From NCBI GenBank assembly GCA_023256515.1, contig JAGDYD010000017.1, positions 1-38,454 of the forward strand: a DNA stretch of 38,454 bases, given 5' to 3'. Every line of letters begins with the position of its first letter. Within the stretch, counting starts at the first letter, position 1. Shown here piece after piece: positions 28,618-37,627 of the stretch. The translations under genes were made by a program, and so were the position numbers. Source of the DNA: Microcaldota archaeon. GTDB lineage: Archaea; Micrarchaeota; Micrarchaeia; Micrarchaeales; CABMGC01. The notes under the pieces were generated by a model, which was given only the letters and a program-made list of their open reading frames with translations, searched no databases and was not told the DNA's origin.

Positions 28618-29253
28618 ATGAGAAGCGCAGATGCAACAACCATATTAAGGACGCTAATGGTTTTTCTAATTGCCTATCTAGTCATAATAAAATTCAGTCC
28701 ATTAATTACTATTCTATTGATACTTGTAATGTATGTGCTTGATGCTGTAGATGGCTACTTTGCCATAAGAAGTGCAAGCAAAGGCTCTGTAGGCTTTATC
28801 GAATATATAAAAGCATCTATAGGAAATAACCAGGAAGTAAAAGAAAAGATGTCTAAATTCAAGCATATAGCAAAGAAGGATTCAAAATTTGGCCCAAGGA
28901 TAGATATTGCAGGAGATAGGGTAATAGAATACACATTTTGGATATTATTTACATACCTAAGGCTCATACCTCTTTTTGTTGTTTTTATAATAATATTTAG
29001 GCATTCGTTTGTTGATGCACTAATGGCTTCTCGAGGAACATCTTCAAAACCAAAAACAAGATTTGCAAGAATAATATATTCTTCTAATATAGGAAGGGGC
29101 GGCATAAATGTGGTAAAATTCCTTGCCTTTGCATATTTTGTACTAGTCTATGTTTCTTCTTATCCGCTTTGGGTCGGCTATATACTTATAGCAGTACTTG
29201 TAATTTACATAGTGCTTAGGGGCATAGCAGAAGCATATGATGTGCTTTCATAA
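28618..29253 (+). CDS. CDP-alcohol phosphatidyltransferase-like membrane protein
   Basis: Split motif DAVDGYFAIR ... FGPRIDIAGDR in a multi-TM protein. Confidence 0.7.
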   Translation: MRSADATTILRTLMVFLIAYLVIIKFSPLITILLILVMYVLDAVDGYFAIRSASKGSVGFIEYIKASIGNNQEVKEKMSKFKHIAKKDSKFGPRIDIAGDRVIEYTFWILFTYLRLIPLFVVFIIIFRHSFVDALMASRGTSSKPKTRFARIIYSSNIGRGGINVVKFLAFAYFVLVYVSSYPLWVGYILIAVLVIYIVLRGIAEAYDVLS

Positions 29254-29322
29254 GCTAACACGTAAAATATTTATTTGTATAATGAATAAATTTGAATGGG
29301 GGCTTAAACTTTAGCTGATTAT

Positions 29323-30285
29323 ATGGATGTTCTCGACCTTTCATGGACTGAAAAATACAGACCTTCAAAGCTCAGTGAGGTGATAGGCCAGAATGCAATA
29401 GTTGAAAGGCTCAAAGCATTTGTAAAAACCAAGAGCTTTCCTAACATGATATTCGCTGGGCCTGCAGGTGTTGGCAAAACCACATCCGCAATAGCAATGG
29501 CAAAAGAGCTATATGGGGATAAAATAAACGAATTCTTCCTAGAGCTAAATGCTAGCGACACAAGGGGCATAGATGTAATAAGAGGAAAGGTGAAGGAGTT
29601 TGCAAGGACTTTGCCGCTAGAAGAAGGTTTGGTTAAAATAATCTTTCTTGATGAAGCTGATGCTCTTACTCCTGAAGCTCAGCATGCTTTAAGAAGAACG
29701 ATGGAGAAGTATGCACCCACAACAAGGTTTATATTGGGTGCAAACTATGCAAGCAAGATAATAGAGCCGATACAAAGCAGGTGCGTTGTGCTCAGGTTCA
29801 AGCCTTTAAATGTAGAAGAAATGAAGAAGTTCATAGAGAGAATTGCAAAAGGGGAATCTCTAGAAATAGATGAAAAGGCAATAGATGCTTTAATCTATGT
29901 AAGTGAAGGTGATCTAAGAAAACTTACCAACATATTGCAAAGTGCAGCAATACTGGACAAGAAGATAACTGAAAGGAGCATATATGATATAGCAGCAAGG
30001 GCAAGGCCAAAAGAGATAATATCAATGCTAAAATATGCAATAAGTGGCGAGTTTTCTAAAGCAAGGGAAGAGCTAAATAATCTTGTTTTTATATACGGCA
30101 TGAGTGGAGAAGATATATTGATGCAGTGCTATAGGGAGATTCAAAATCTGCCTGTAGATGATAAAACAAAGCTGGAAGTGATAGATAAAATAGGAGAATG
30201 TAATTTTAGGATTGTAGAAGGTGCAAATGAGAGGATACAACTTGAGGCTATGCTTGCCAATATAGCTATGATATCAAAAAAGTGA
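29323..30285 (+). CDS. rfcS: replication factor C small subunit
   Basis: WTEKYRPSKLSEVIGQ, GPAGVGKTT, FLDEADALTPEAQHALRRTMEKY. Confidence 0.97.
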   Translation: MDVLDLSWTEKYRPSKLSEVIGQNAIVERLKAFVKTKSFPNMIFAGPAGVGKTTSAIAMAKELYGDKINEFFLELNASDTRGIDVIRGKVKEFARTLPLEEGLVKIIFLDEADALTPEAQHALRRTMEKYAPTTRFILGANYASKIIEPIQSRCVVLRFKPLNVEEMKKFIERIAKGESLEIDEKAIDALIYVSEGDLRKLTNILQSAAILDKKITERSIYDIAARARPKEIISMLKYAISGEFSKAREELNNLVFIYGMSGEDILMQCYREIQNLPVDDKTKLEVIDKIGECNFRIVEGANERIQLEAMLANIAMISKK

Positions 30286-30291
30286 TTTAAA

Positions 30292-30459
30292 ATGGCCCAA
30301 AATTCTATTGCCTCTTTGAATGGAATTGATGTGTATTCTATATTGCTTGGAATGTATAGATCTGAGAATTTTGCAAATTTTTTAAAAGGCAGAGAGTACA
30401 TACTAGATGATTATCTAATCTATTTTTCTTACAAAAACCTACTAGAAATGGAAAGTTGA
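30292..30459 (+). CDS. hypothetical 55-aa protein
   Basis: Read by eye: MAQNSIASLNGIDVYSILLGMYRSENFANFLKGREYILDDYLIYFSYKNLLEMES*, just after rfcS. Confidence 0.4.
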   Translation: MAQNSIASLNGIDVYSILLGMYRSENFANFLKGREYILDDYLIYFSYKNLLEMES

Positions 30460-30499
30460 ATTTCAGCTTTTGCACTTAATTCTCCATATTATAGGCGTT

Positions 30500-30907
30500 A
30501 TGGCTTTCTATTGCGATAAAGAAACCATATTAGAAAACAAAAAGGCTGAGCTTGCTGTATTGGAAAGTTCAGATATAGAATTTATAAAGAAAAATATATA
30601 CAATCCAAAAACACACTACTCACAAGCTTTTGCTATAATAAACAAAAACTTAACAAAAGAAGAGCTTAACAAGATTGCAGATGATGTATTCAAGGATTCT
30701 AAATTCTTCTCATACATTTCAATGGCCATTAGATTTGATGAGCTAAATAAAGAATACAAGGGGAAGGTAAAGTATCTTGGTTTAATTGCCAAAGAAGAAA
30801 TAATACTGCACACTAGTGACATGAGGGAATTGGTTTCTTTAATGAGCGATAATAGCGAGGATGTATCAAGGCTTGCAAGGCTCTTCTATAATTTAAGAAG
30901 GAGGTAG
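30500..30907 (+). CDS. hypothetical protein
   Basis: ORF MAFYCDKETILENKKAELAVLESSDIEFIKKN...; 3' end overlaps the convergent methyltransferase. Confidence 0.6.
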   Translation: MAFYCDKETILENKKAELAVLESSDIEFIKKNIYNPKTHYSQAFAIINKNLTKEELNKIADDVFKDSKFFSYISMAIRFDELNKEYKGKVKYLGLIAKEEIILHTSDMRELVSLMSDNSEDVSRLARLFYNLRRR

Positions 30908-31468
30908 CTTCCTTGCAAAAGTCAAATAACCTGTATGCCAAAGCCCTTTGTTTGTTGGCCTTGTTCCTTCTTCTCTAACTAAATAGTCCCTTATTATAAC
31001 CTCTATTGTATATATTTCTTTGAATCCAAGCTTGTTTAGCTTCTTTACATATTTGTTTACCTGCTCGGCATGTGGCAAAAAGCATGCAACATAGCCGCCT
31101 ATCTTCAAAGCCTTCTTTACATTCTTTAAAGCTTTTTCTGGATTGGGCATATCTAAAGTTACGAGATCTACTTCTTTTTCATATATCTTTTTTGTAATAT
31201 CCTCTTTCCTGAATACTATATTGTTCAATCCTAAAATTTCAGCATTTTTCTTGCCTATCTCAATGAAGTCTTCCCTAACATCATATGAGTATACTTCTTT
31301 TGCAATCCTGGCTAATGAAATTGTTAGCCAACCGCTTCCTGTTCCTGCATCAATGCACACGCTATCTTTGCCTACACATGTATAAGCTACTATTGCCCCT
31401 ATGTCTTTTGGCAGCATAACTTGTGGCCCTCTCTTGAGCTTTCTATAAATATGTGGGTAAATAAACAA
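30893..31468 (-). CDS. trmI: tRNA (adenine-N1)-methyltransferase TrmI-like
   Basis: GPQVMLPKDIGAIVAYT, CIDAGTGSGWLTISLAR, LDMPNPEKAL. Confidence 0.85.
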   Translation of the reverse strand: MFIYPHIYRKLKRGPQVMLPKDIGAIVAYTCVGKDSVCIDAGTGSGWLTISLARIAKEVYSYDVREDFIEIGKKNAEILGLNNIVFRKEDITKKIYEKEVDLVTLDMPNPEKALKNVKKALKIGGYVACFLPHAEQVNKYVKKLNKLGFKEIYTIEVIIRDYLVREEGTRPTNKGLWHTGYLTFARKLPPS

Positions 31469-33580
31469 TCAACCACCTTTCTTCTTTTTAGAAGCTACTT
31501 TGTTTTTAGCTTCTACCTTTCCTTCTTTTCCCCATTCTTTTTTGGTTGGGCATTCGGGATCCAAACACATCTCAAATACGCTTTTTCCCCTCCTAAATAT
31601 TTTTACTATTGGCGTATGGCAATATTCGCATGTTTTTCCGGTGGGCACAATCTTCGCAGCTTGGGGCAAAGGATATGTAACATTGCAATTAGGCCAATTG
31701 GTGCATCCAACAAAGCTTTTTCCATTCTTGGACCTTTTTATTACAAGATCTCCGCCGCATTTGCATTTCCCTAGAACTTCTCCTTTTGAAGTTTCTTGCA
31801 AGCCTTCTTTCAAGCTTTTGCCTATCTCTGCCTCTTTTGCTTTGAATTCTTTTATTATGCTTTCTATTATCTTTTTACCCTCCTCTATAACTTCTTCTTT
31901 TTTCGCTTTGCCGCGCATTATATTGTCCATATCTTCTTCTAGTTTCCTTGTTAGCTCTTCATCCAATATCTCTTTGCAATTTTCCTTAAGTGCATTGTAT
32001 ACGCTCATTCCAAAATCCGTGACCTTTATGCTGCTTCCTTCTATATAATTCCTTTTGAAAAGGGTGTCTATTATCTCTGCTCTTGTAGCCTTTGTGCCCA
32101 AGTTTTTCTTTTCTAAGAGGCTTATCAAGCTTGCTTTAGTGTACCTTTTTGGTGGTGTTGTTTTTGCTTCTTTTTGGAATATCTTTTCTGCTTTTAGCCT
32201 TTCGCCTTCTTCAAACTTTGGGATCTCTACATTCTTCATCTCAACATAAGGAGCATAAAACTTCCTCCATCCTTCCTTCTCTAAAACCTCCCCACTTGCC
32301 TTGTATAATTCATCATTTGCATTTATCACAACATTTGTTCTTTGTATTGTTGCATAATCAGCAAAGCAAGAAAGGAATCTTTTTACTATGAGGTCATAAA
32401 CCTTTTCTTCTTCAGCAGTTAGGCTCTTTGGCTCTATTCCTGTAGGGTATATTGCAGGATGCGCTTCATCCTCTTTTTTGCCTTCAGCAGGCTTAAAGCG
32501 TTTTGCCTTTATTAGTTCATCAGCAAGCGCCTTGTATCTTTCATTTTTGCCAATCTCATAAATAATCCTTGGCAGATTAAGCGAATAAGGCAGCTTCTGT
32601 GATGAAGTTCTTGGATATGATATATATGCTCTTTCATAAAGCGATTGTGCTATTGCTAAAGTTCTAGATGGGTCCATTCCGAAGACTCTGCTGGCCTCTA
32701 CCTGTAAGCTTGTCAAATCAAAAGGAGGCAAAGGCCTTTCTATTACTTCTTTATTCTCTACTTTTTGTACAAAAGCCTCTTTTTGCCTGCTCCTTTCCAA
32801 AGCTTCATCAGCAACTTTCTTTTCGAAAATTTCATTCCTTGAGTTTTCAAAAGTTACTCCTTTAAAAACAGCGAATATCTTCCAATATGGCTTAGGTACA
32901 AAATCCTTTATCTCCAATTCTCTTTTGGCAAGTATTGCCAAAGTTGGGCCTTGAACTCTTCCTATACTCACTATTTTTTTAATACCATTCGCATAAAGAG
33001 AGCGCATAAGCGCCCTGCTCATGTTTATGCCCCACATCCAATCTAGTATATGCCTTGTTTCACCTGCATTGAAGTTGTTTTCATCAAACGGATTTATGTT
33101 TCTGTAGGATTCTAGAAGGTCTTCTTTTGTAGTGGTTGAAAACTTCATCCTCAGCAATTGCCCTTTTTTAACCTCACTATTGACATCGCCATTTTGTATA
33201 AACTTTATTATATTTGTGCCTATGACTGTGCCTTCTATATCATAGTCGCACGCATTTATGAAAAGGCTGCATCTTTTTCCTATCTCTGCTATGGTGTCAA
33301 GGTATTTCTTTGTAAAATATGCATTTTTGTTTGCCTTGTATGATGGCACCCATTCTATTTCGAAAATAGGGAATCCTTTGCTGCCCTCTTTTTGCCTTAT
33401 TGTAAAAAGGTGGCCTGCTGCAGCAACAACATAAATAATGTCTTCTCCGTTTTTAAGCTCATAGTAGCTTACTCCTTCGAATGAAAATCTTTTATAATCC
33501 CCTTCAGCAAGAGAGCTAGCGAGCCTTTGTGCTACACTAGGCTTCTCTGCTATAATCAATTTGTTCATATACAAATTCAC
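31469..33580 (-). CDS. topA: DNA topoisomerase I (type IA)
   Basis: Toprim N-terminus LIIAEKPSVAQRLA, active-site AYISYPRTSSQKLP, C-terminal Cys zinc motifs. Confidence 0.95.
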   Translation of the reverse strand: MNLYMNKLIIAEKPSVAQRLASSLAEGDYKRFSFEGVSYYELKNGEDIIYVVAAAGHLFTIRQKEGSKGFPIFEIEWVPSYKANKNAYFTKKYLDTIAEIGKRCSLFINACDYDIEGTVIGTNIIKFIQNGDVNSEVKKGQLLRMKFSTTTKEDLLESYRNINPFDENNFNAGETRHILDWMWGINMSRALMRSLYANGIKKIVSIGRVQGPTLAILAKRELEIKDFVPKPYWKIFAVFKGVTFENSRNEIFEKKVADEALERSRQKEAFVQKVENKEVIERPLPPFDLTSLQVEASRVFGMDPSRTLAIAQSLYERAYISYPRTSSQKLPYSLNLPRIIYEIGKNERYKALADELIKAKRFKPAEGKKEDEAHPAIYPTGIEPKSLTAEEEKVYDLIVKRFLSCFADYATIQRTNVVINANDELYKASGEVLEKEGWRKFYAPYVEMKNVEIPKFEEGERLKAEKIFQKEAKTTPPKRYTKASLISLLEKKNLGTKATRAEIIDTLFKRNYIEGSSIKVTDFGMSVYNALKENCKEILDEELTRKLEEDMDNIMRGKAKKEEVIEEGKKIIESIIKEFKAKEAEIGKSLKEGLQETSKGEVLGKCKCGGDLVIKRSKNGKSFVGCTNWPNCNVTYPLPQAAKIVPTGKTCEYCHTPIVKIFRRGKSVFEMCLDPECPTKKEWGKEGKVEAKNKVASKKKKGG

Positions 33581-33795
33581 TTGCTTTTCTTGCTTTTTGC
33601 TTTATTTGGTTTATATGTCTCTTCTTTTGATATATATCTAGACATATAGAATCCAAGGATTATTGTTATTACTGCTATGATATAAAATATGTAGCCACTA
33701 CCATACATTATAAATGCGGCTATGGCAATAATTGTGAGTGTAATAACGCTGACCGATAGGTAAAGCGACTTTCTTTCCTTTTCGGAAAGTTCCAT
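33577..33795 (-). CDS. small two-TM membrane protein
   Basis: 72 aa, two hydrophobic segments and a Lys-rich tail; overlaps the topA start. Confidence 0.6.
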   Translation of the reverse strand: MELSEKERKSLYLSVSVITLTIIAIAAFIMYGSGYIFYIIAVITIILGFYMSRYISKEETYKPNKAKSKKSK

Positions 33796-33867
33796 TAAAC
33801 CACATTTTTAGATTAAAATTTAAAGTTTAAATAACCTTACTTCTAATTTATCTTATCTTGTGATTAA

Positions 33868-34227
33868 ATGATAGGCGAAGCAGAAATAATAGCTCTTACA
33901 GTTTTCTCTTCATTTTTAGCATCTTTTGCACAGTATTTATTCAAGAAAAATCTACCAAGGTTTGAAGCGAGCATTAGGGGTTTATTTTCAATAATTAAAA
34001 ACAAGTTTGTAGTAATTGGTCTTCTAATATATATAGTCAGCTTGCCAATATATCTTTTTGCTTTGAAAAATGGGGCTCTTTCTTTTGTTTATCCCACATT
34101 TGCAACTTCTTTCATATTTGTTCTTTTGTTTTCAAAATTCGGAATAGGCGAAAAGATAAGCCTTTCAAGGGTAATTGGTATAATATTGGTAATATTTGGC
34201 ATATCTATAATCGCATTAACATTTTAG
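33868..34227 (+). CDS. 4-TM SMR/EamA-half-like transporter protein
   Basis: LFALKNGALSFVYPTFATSFIFVLLFSKFGIGEKISLSRVIGIILVIFGI; start preceded by GTGAT-N3. Confidence 0.7.
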   Translation: MIGEAEIIALTVFSSFLASFAQYLFKKNLPRFEASIRGLFSIIKNKFVVIGLLIYIVSLPIYLFALKNGALSFVYPTFATSFIFVLLFSKFGIGEKISLSRVIGIILVIFGISIIALTF

Positions 34228-34236
34228 GCTGATGTT

Positions 34237-34581
34237 ATGGAAAAAGAAAGCCAATATAGCAAAAAAATACTTGTTTCAATATTGATAACAAGCACATTCC
34301 TTGGTGGCCTTGGACAATTCCTATTCAAGATAGGATTAAACAACCATAATTCATTCATACTTCTATTATTCGTTTTTCTTGGCTTCTTGTCTTATTCATT
34401 ATCTACTGTTTTTTACTTTTTTGCTTTAAGCAGAGCACACTTGAGCTGGGTTTATGGCTTTGGTGGCTTGTCATATATATTTGCAAGCTTGCTGGCATCT
34501 TTTATAGAGCCAGTACCTCTATTGAGATGGCTTGGCATATTTATAATAGCTGTAGGTACTGCACTTATAGGGATAAGCTAA
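34237..34581 (+). CDS. 4-TM SMR/EamA-half-like transporter protein (paired)
   Basis: 114 aa, 4 hydrophobic helices, FALSRAHLSWVYGFGGLSYIFASLLASFIE; 9 nt after the previous ORF. Confidence 0.65.
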   Translation: MEKESQYSKKILVSILITSTFLGGLGQFLFKIGLNNHNSFILLLFVFLGFLSYSLSTVFYFFALSRAHLSWVYGFGGLSYIFASLLASFIEPVPLLRWLGIFIIAVGTALIGIS

Positions 34582-34908
34582 CTACTTGCTCTCTTTTCTA
34601 GAGCTGCTTCCATTATCTTGGCAATTCATCTTTATTCCCAAGTAGACAAATTTGTAGCCTATATTTGCGAAGAGGAAAAGCAGAATTATCTGTAGGAATA
34701 TAAAACCTGTCTCTTTTGCTGTGTTGCTCAAATTATTTGTCAGCGAATATATTGAGACTGTTATATTTGAATTTTGTGGCGTCTGCGTCATATATTGCTC
34801 TGAGTTCAAGCTTTGATAAAGGCCGTATCCTACCAAGAATGTGAACAATAGTAGTATTATTCCTATAGCAATTAGGACATATCCTATTATAGAAGCCATA
34901 AAGATCAA
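34582..34908 (-). CDS. hypothetical membrane protein
   Basis: 108 aa with two hydrophobic segments. Confidence 0.5.
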   Translation of the reverse strand: MIFMASIIGYVLIAIGIILLLFTFLVGYGLYQSLNSEQYMTQTPQNSNITVSIYSLTNNLSNTAKETGFIFLQIILLFLFANIGYKFVYLGIKMNCQDNGSSSRKESK

Positions 34909-34920
34909 TCATCTTGCTTA

Positions 34921-35700
34921 TTATAACATTATAAACTTTTCCCTGTCAAATAGCTTTTTGCTAAACCATAGCACAAGAATGCTTGTAATAATCAAAGTGG
35001 CAAGCATCAATATAAAAAATTGTAATGTTAACTTCGCAATATTGAAGATAGACATAAAAGGTATTATCAATAGTGGCAATATAAGCAAAGTGCTTATTTG
35101 CTGCGCCTCTTTTATGCCTTTGACCCTTGTAGAAACTAGAACAACCAAGCCTATAGTAGTAAGTGCAAGAAAAGGGGAATTAGCAAGCATCATATACCAG
35201 CTCATATTTGGGAATATCTCTATCCCAAAAGCCTTTAGTGAAAAAAAGTCTGTAATTCCTGCATATATTAAAAATACAATGGTGGTAAGTAAAACAGCAG
35301 GTATCAAAGAAGCAAGTATTTTGCCAACAAGAAGCTCTTCATTTGTTGCAGGAGTCAAGAGCAAAGCCTCTGCAGTTTTCCTTTCTTTTTCTCCAGCAAA
35401 GCTGTCGGCTGCAAGTACAGAAGCAGTTATTATTGGCATGGTCATAAATATAGGCCCTAATATGTTTGTTGAAAAGAATTCTATAAAATAAATGCTTCCA
35501 AAAGAAGATTGCGGCACTTCTACCCCTGCTATCTGTGGCAATATGCTAGTGCCGGCATATTTTGATATATAAAATGTAAATGCTGGAAGCATTATTGCAA
35601 ATATTATTGGTATGCCTACCATTGGCCCCCATATAGAGATGCTGGAAAATGCCTCTTTGATGTCTTTTGCACTTATTGCCCAAACTTTATACCATTCTAT
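34921..35700 (-). CDS. ABC-2 type transporter permease
   Basis: Polytopic ORF; SFAGEKERKTAEALLLTPATNEELLVGK is typical of ABC-2 permeases. In-frame extension upstream of ATG 35622 reads xEWYKVWAISAKDIKEAFSSISIWGP from ATA 35700. Confidence 0.82.
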   Translation of the reverse strand: MEWYKVWAISAKDIKEAFSSISIWGPMVGIPIIFAIMLPAFTFYISKYAGTSILPQIAGVEVPQSSFGSIYFIEFFSTNILGPIFMTMPIITASVLAADSFAGEKERKTAEALLLTPATNEELLVGKILASLIPAVLLTTIVFLIYAGITDFFSLKAFGIEIFPNMSWYMMLANSPFLALTTIGLVVLVSTRVKGIKEAQQISTLLILPLLIIPFMSIFNIAKLTLQFFILMLATLIITSILVLWFSKKLFDREKFIML

Positions 35701-35704
35701 TTAA

Positions 35705-36574
35705 TCACCAATCCCCGCTTATACTTTCATTAAGGTAGCTTACGCTCAATATTTTTCCACCTTTTTCTATTATCTTACTTATGAGCTCTGGTATTTCTTT
35801 TGCGCTATCTAGCTCTGCTTCTATCCTATTTCCTTTCTGCAATATTTTAAACCCATTTATAAGAAGCTTTTTGCTTTCTAAAAGATATACCTCTACTTTT
35901 ACATTTTTTATCTTTGAGAGTATCTTATTTATGTTTCCAAAACCTTCTACTCTGCCTTTCTTAAGTATTAGTACCTTTCCATCTATCTTGTGTATCTCTT
36001 CCAGCCTTTGTGTTGCATAAACTATTGTTGCCTTTGAGCTGTTTATTATTTCATGAACCTCATTTGATGCTTTTGGGTCAAGGAATGCGGTGGGCTCATC
36101 CAAGAGCATTACCTCTGGATTATTAAGCAAAGCTCTGCATATTGCTATTTTTTGTTTTGTTCCTCTACTCAGTTGGCCAACTTTTGTATATTTATAATTT
36201 GCAGCATTTAGCCTTTCCAAATTATATTCTACTTTCTCTTCTATTTCCTCTTTCTCAAGACCATAAAGCCTGCCGAAGAAAATCAAGTTTTCCATAACAG
36301 ACAAATTGTCATATAAAGAATAGTTTTCCCCTACAAAAGAAATTTTCATCCTCATCTCTTTTGGGTTTTCAATAGTATTGCTTCCAAGCACTTTAATAAA
36401 GCCTTTATCTGGCTTCAATATTCCAGATATTAGCCTGAGCAATGTGCTTTTCCCTGCACCATTCGGCCCAAGCACAATGAGCTTTTCTCCTTTCTTTAGC
36501 GGGAAGCTTACCTCTTCTAATGCTTTTGCGCCTTTAAAATATTTTGATACATTGTTTACTTCTATGGCTCTCAT
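35705..36574 (-). CDS. ABC transporter ATP-binding protein
   Basis: Walker A GPNGAGKSTLL, signature LSRGTKQKIAICRALL, Walker B VMLLDEPTAFLD. Confidence 0.95.
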   Translation of the reverse strand: MRAIEVNNVSKYFKGAKALEEVSFPLKKGEKLIVLGPNGAGKSTLLRLISGILKPDKGFIKVLGSNTIENPKEMRMKISFVGENYSLYDNLSVMENLIFFGRLYGLEKEEIEEKVEYNLERLNAANYKYTKVGQLSRGTKQKIAICRALLNNPEVMLLDEPTAFLDPKASNEVHEIINSSKATIVYATQRLEEIHKIDGKVLILKKGRVEGFGNINKILSKIKNVKVEVYLLESKKLLINGFKILQKGNRIEAELDSAKEIPELISKIIEKGGKILSVSYLNESISGDW

Positions 36575-36590
36575 AAAAACCTTATAGATT

Positions 36591-36693
36591 TGCAGGGGGA
36601 GAGATTTGAACTCTCGAAGGCGCTAAGCCACAGGATCTTAAGTCCTGCGCATTTTTCTGTGGCTAATGCCAGACCAGACTCTGCCACCCCTGC
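36591..36693 (-). tRNA. tRNA-Leu(UAA) with predicted 19-nt D-loop intron (36654-36672)
   Basis: Acceptor GCAGGGG/CCCCTGC, anticodon arm CAGGA-CTTAAGA-TCCTG, T arm GAGAG-TTCAAAT-CTCTC, long variable arm; extra sequence in the D-loop folds as a BHB. Confidence 0.9.
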
Positions 36694-37428
36694 CTAAGCA
36701 TACATAGATGGTCCGGTAGCATCGGTCGCCTTTTTGTAGCTTTCATGGGATAGATTTGCCTTCTTTACCATTTGCCTTATCTTTGCTTCTACGAGCTTTG
36801 CTTCTTTGTCCAATTCCTTAAGGTCTATGTTTATATCTATTATCTTGTTAAGGCCTGAGAGAGCTATTTCTGCATATTTTGGATCTGTCATTTCAGGATT
36901 TACTTCAACAAGTAGATTTGCTATTGGTATATCTAATACTGTGCTGTTTGCCAATATTATTGCGCTAACTCCAGCCACTACTCCATCGCCTATAGGCTTT
37001 ATTCCATTGGCCAAAGCCTTTGACAAAAGTGTTTTATCTGTACTTACTATAAATGCATCTTCGCTTGGCTTCTCTACAGGTATGCCGCCTATTGATATAA
37101 TCCTCTTTATTCCCATCTTTCTAACGAAATCCATTATCTCAATTCCAAGCTCATGAACAAGCTCCGTCTGTATTGTAAATTCAGCTATCATTGCAATGAG
37201 CTTGTTCTTCTTGTCAGCATAAATTCTAACAGGGAACATAGGAACTGAATTGTGTATTACTGCTATTGGTGGAAATGACTCGCTGTCTATGTAGCCAATA
37301 TATTCCATATTTAGCTTTTCTATCATGTAGCTGTTGGCCATTGAGCCCACTAGTCCTGCCCCTGGAAATCCTTCTATAAGCGTGTATCCTTCGAGGTCTA
37401 TATCCTTGAATAGTCTTATTTCTATCAT
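36694..37428 (-). CDS. PAC2 (proteasome assembly chaperone-like) family protein
   Basis: LIEGFPGAGLVGSMANSYMIEKL..., IISIGGIPVE; start at ATG 37428 after GTGAT-N3. Confidence 0.88.
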   Translation of the reverse strand: MIEIRLFKDIDLEGYTLIEGFPGAGLVGSMANSYMIEKLNMEYIGYIDSESFPPIAVIHNSVPMFPVRIYADKKNKLIAMIAEFTIQTELVHELGIEIMDFVRKMGIKRIISIGGIPVEKPSEDAFIVSTDKTLLSKALANGIKPIGDGVVAGVSAIILANSTVLDIPIANLLVEVNPEMTDPKYAEIALSGLNKIIDINIDLKELDKEAKLVEAKIRQMVKKANLSHESYKKATDATGPSMYA

Positions 37429-37627
37429 AGAATCACAACTAGTTAGTTGTTGAATTAAAATATTAAATATCTTTGTTTGCATCTGCTGCTTTATTTTTAT
37501 AAAAGCGAGCTGTAAAAATAGGATTTCAATGGGGTAATGCTACATTTCATAGCTATTTATTGTCCTCTCGATTTTTCGACGATTAATTTATAAATCTATG
37601 TACTCTCATTAATATCGGGGTGAATTA

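Noticed and set aside
29323-30285. Possible intein in RfcS (also considered in EF-1alpha, IleRS and Topo IA)
   Set aside because: Protein lengths are normal and conserved motifs are contiguous.
37483-37627. Possible small RNA between PAC2 and the tandem-repeat gene (two TATA-like elements)
   Set aside because: The elements are explained by divergent promoters; no conserved RNA fold recognised.
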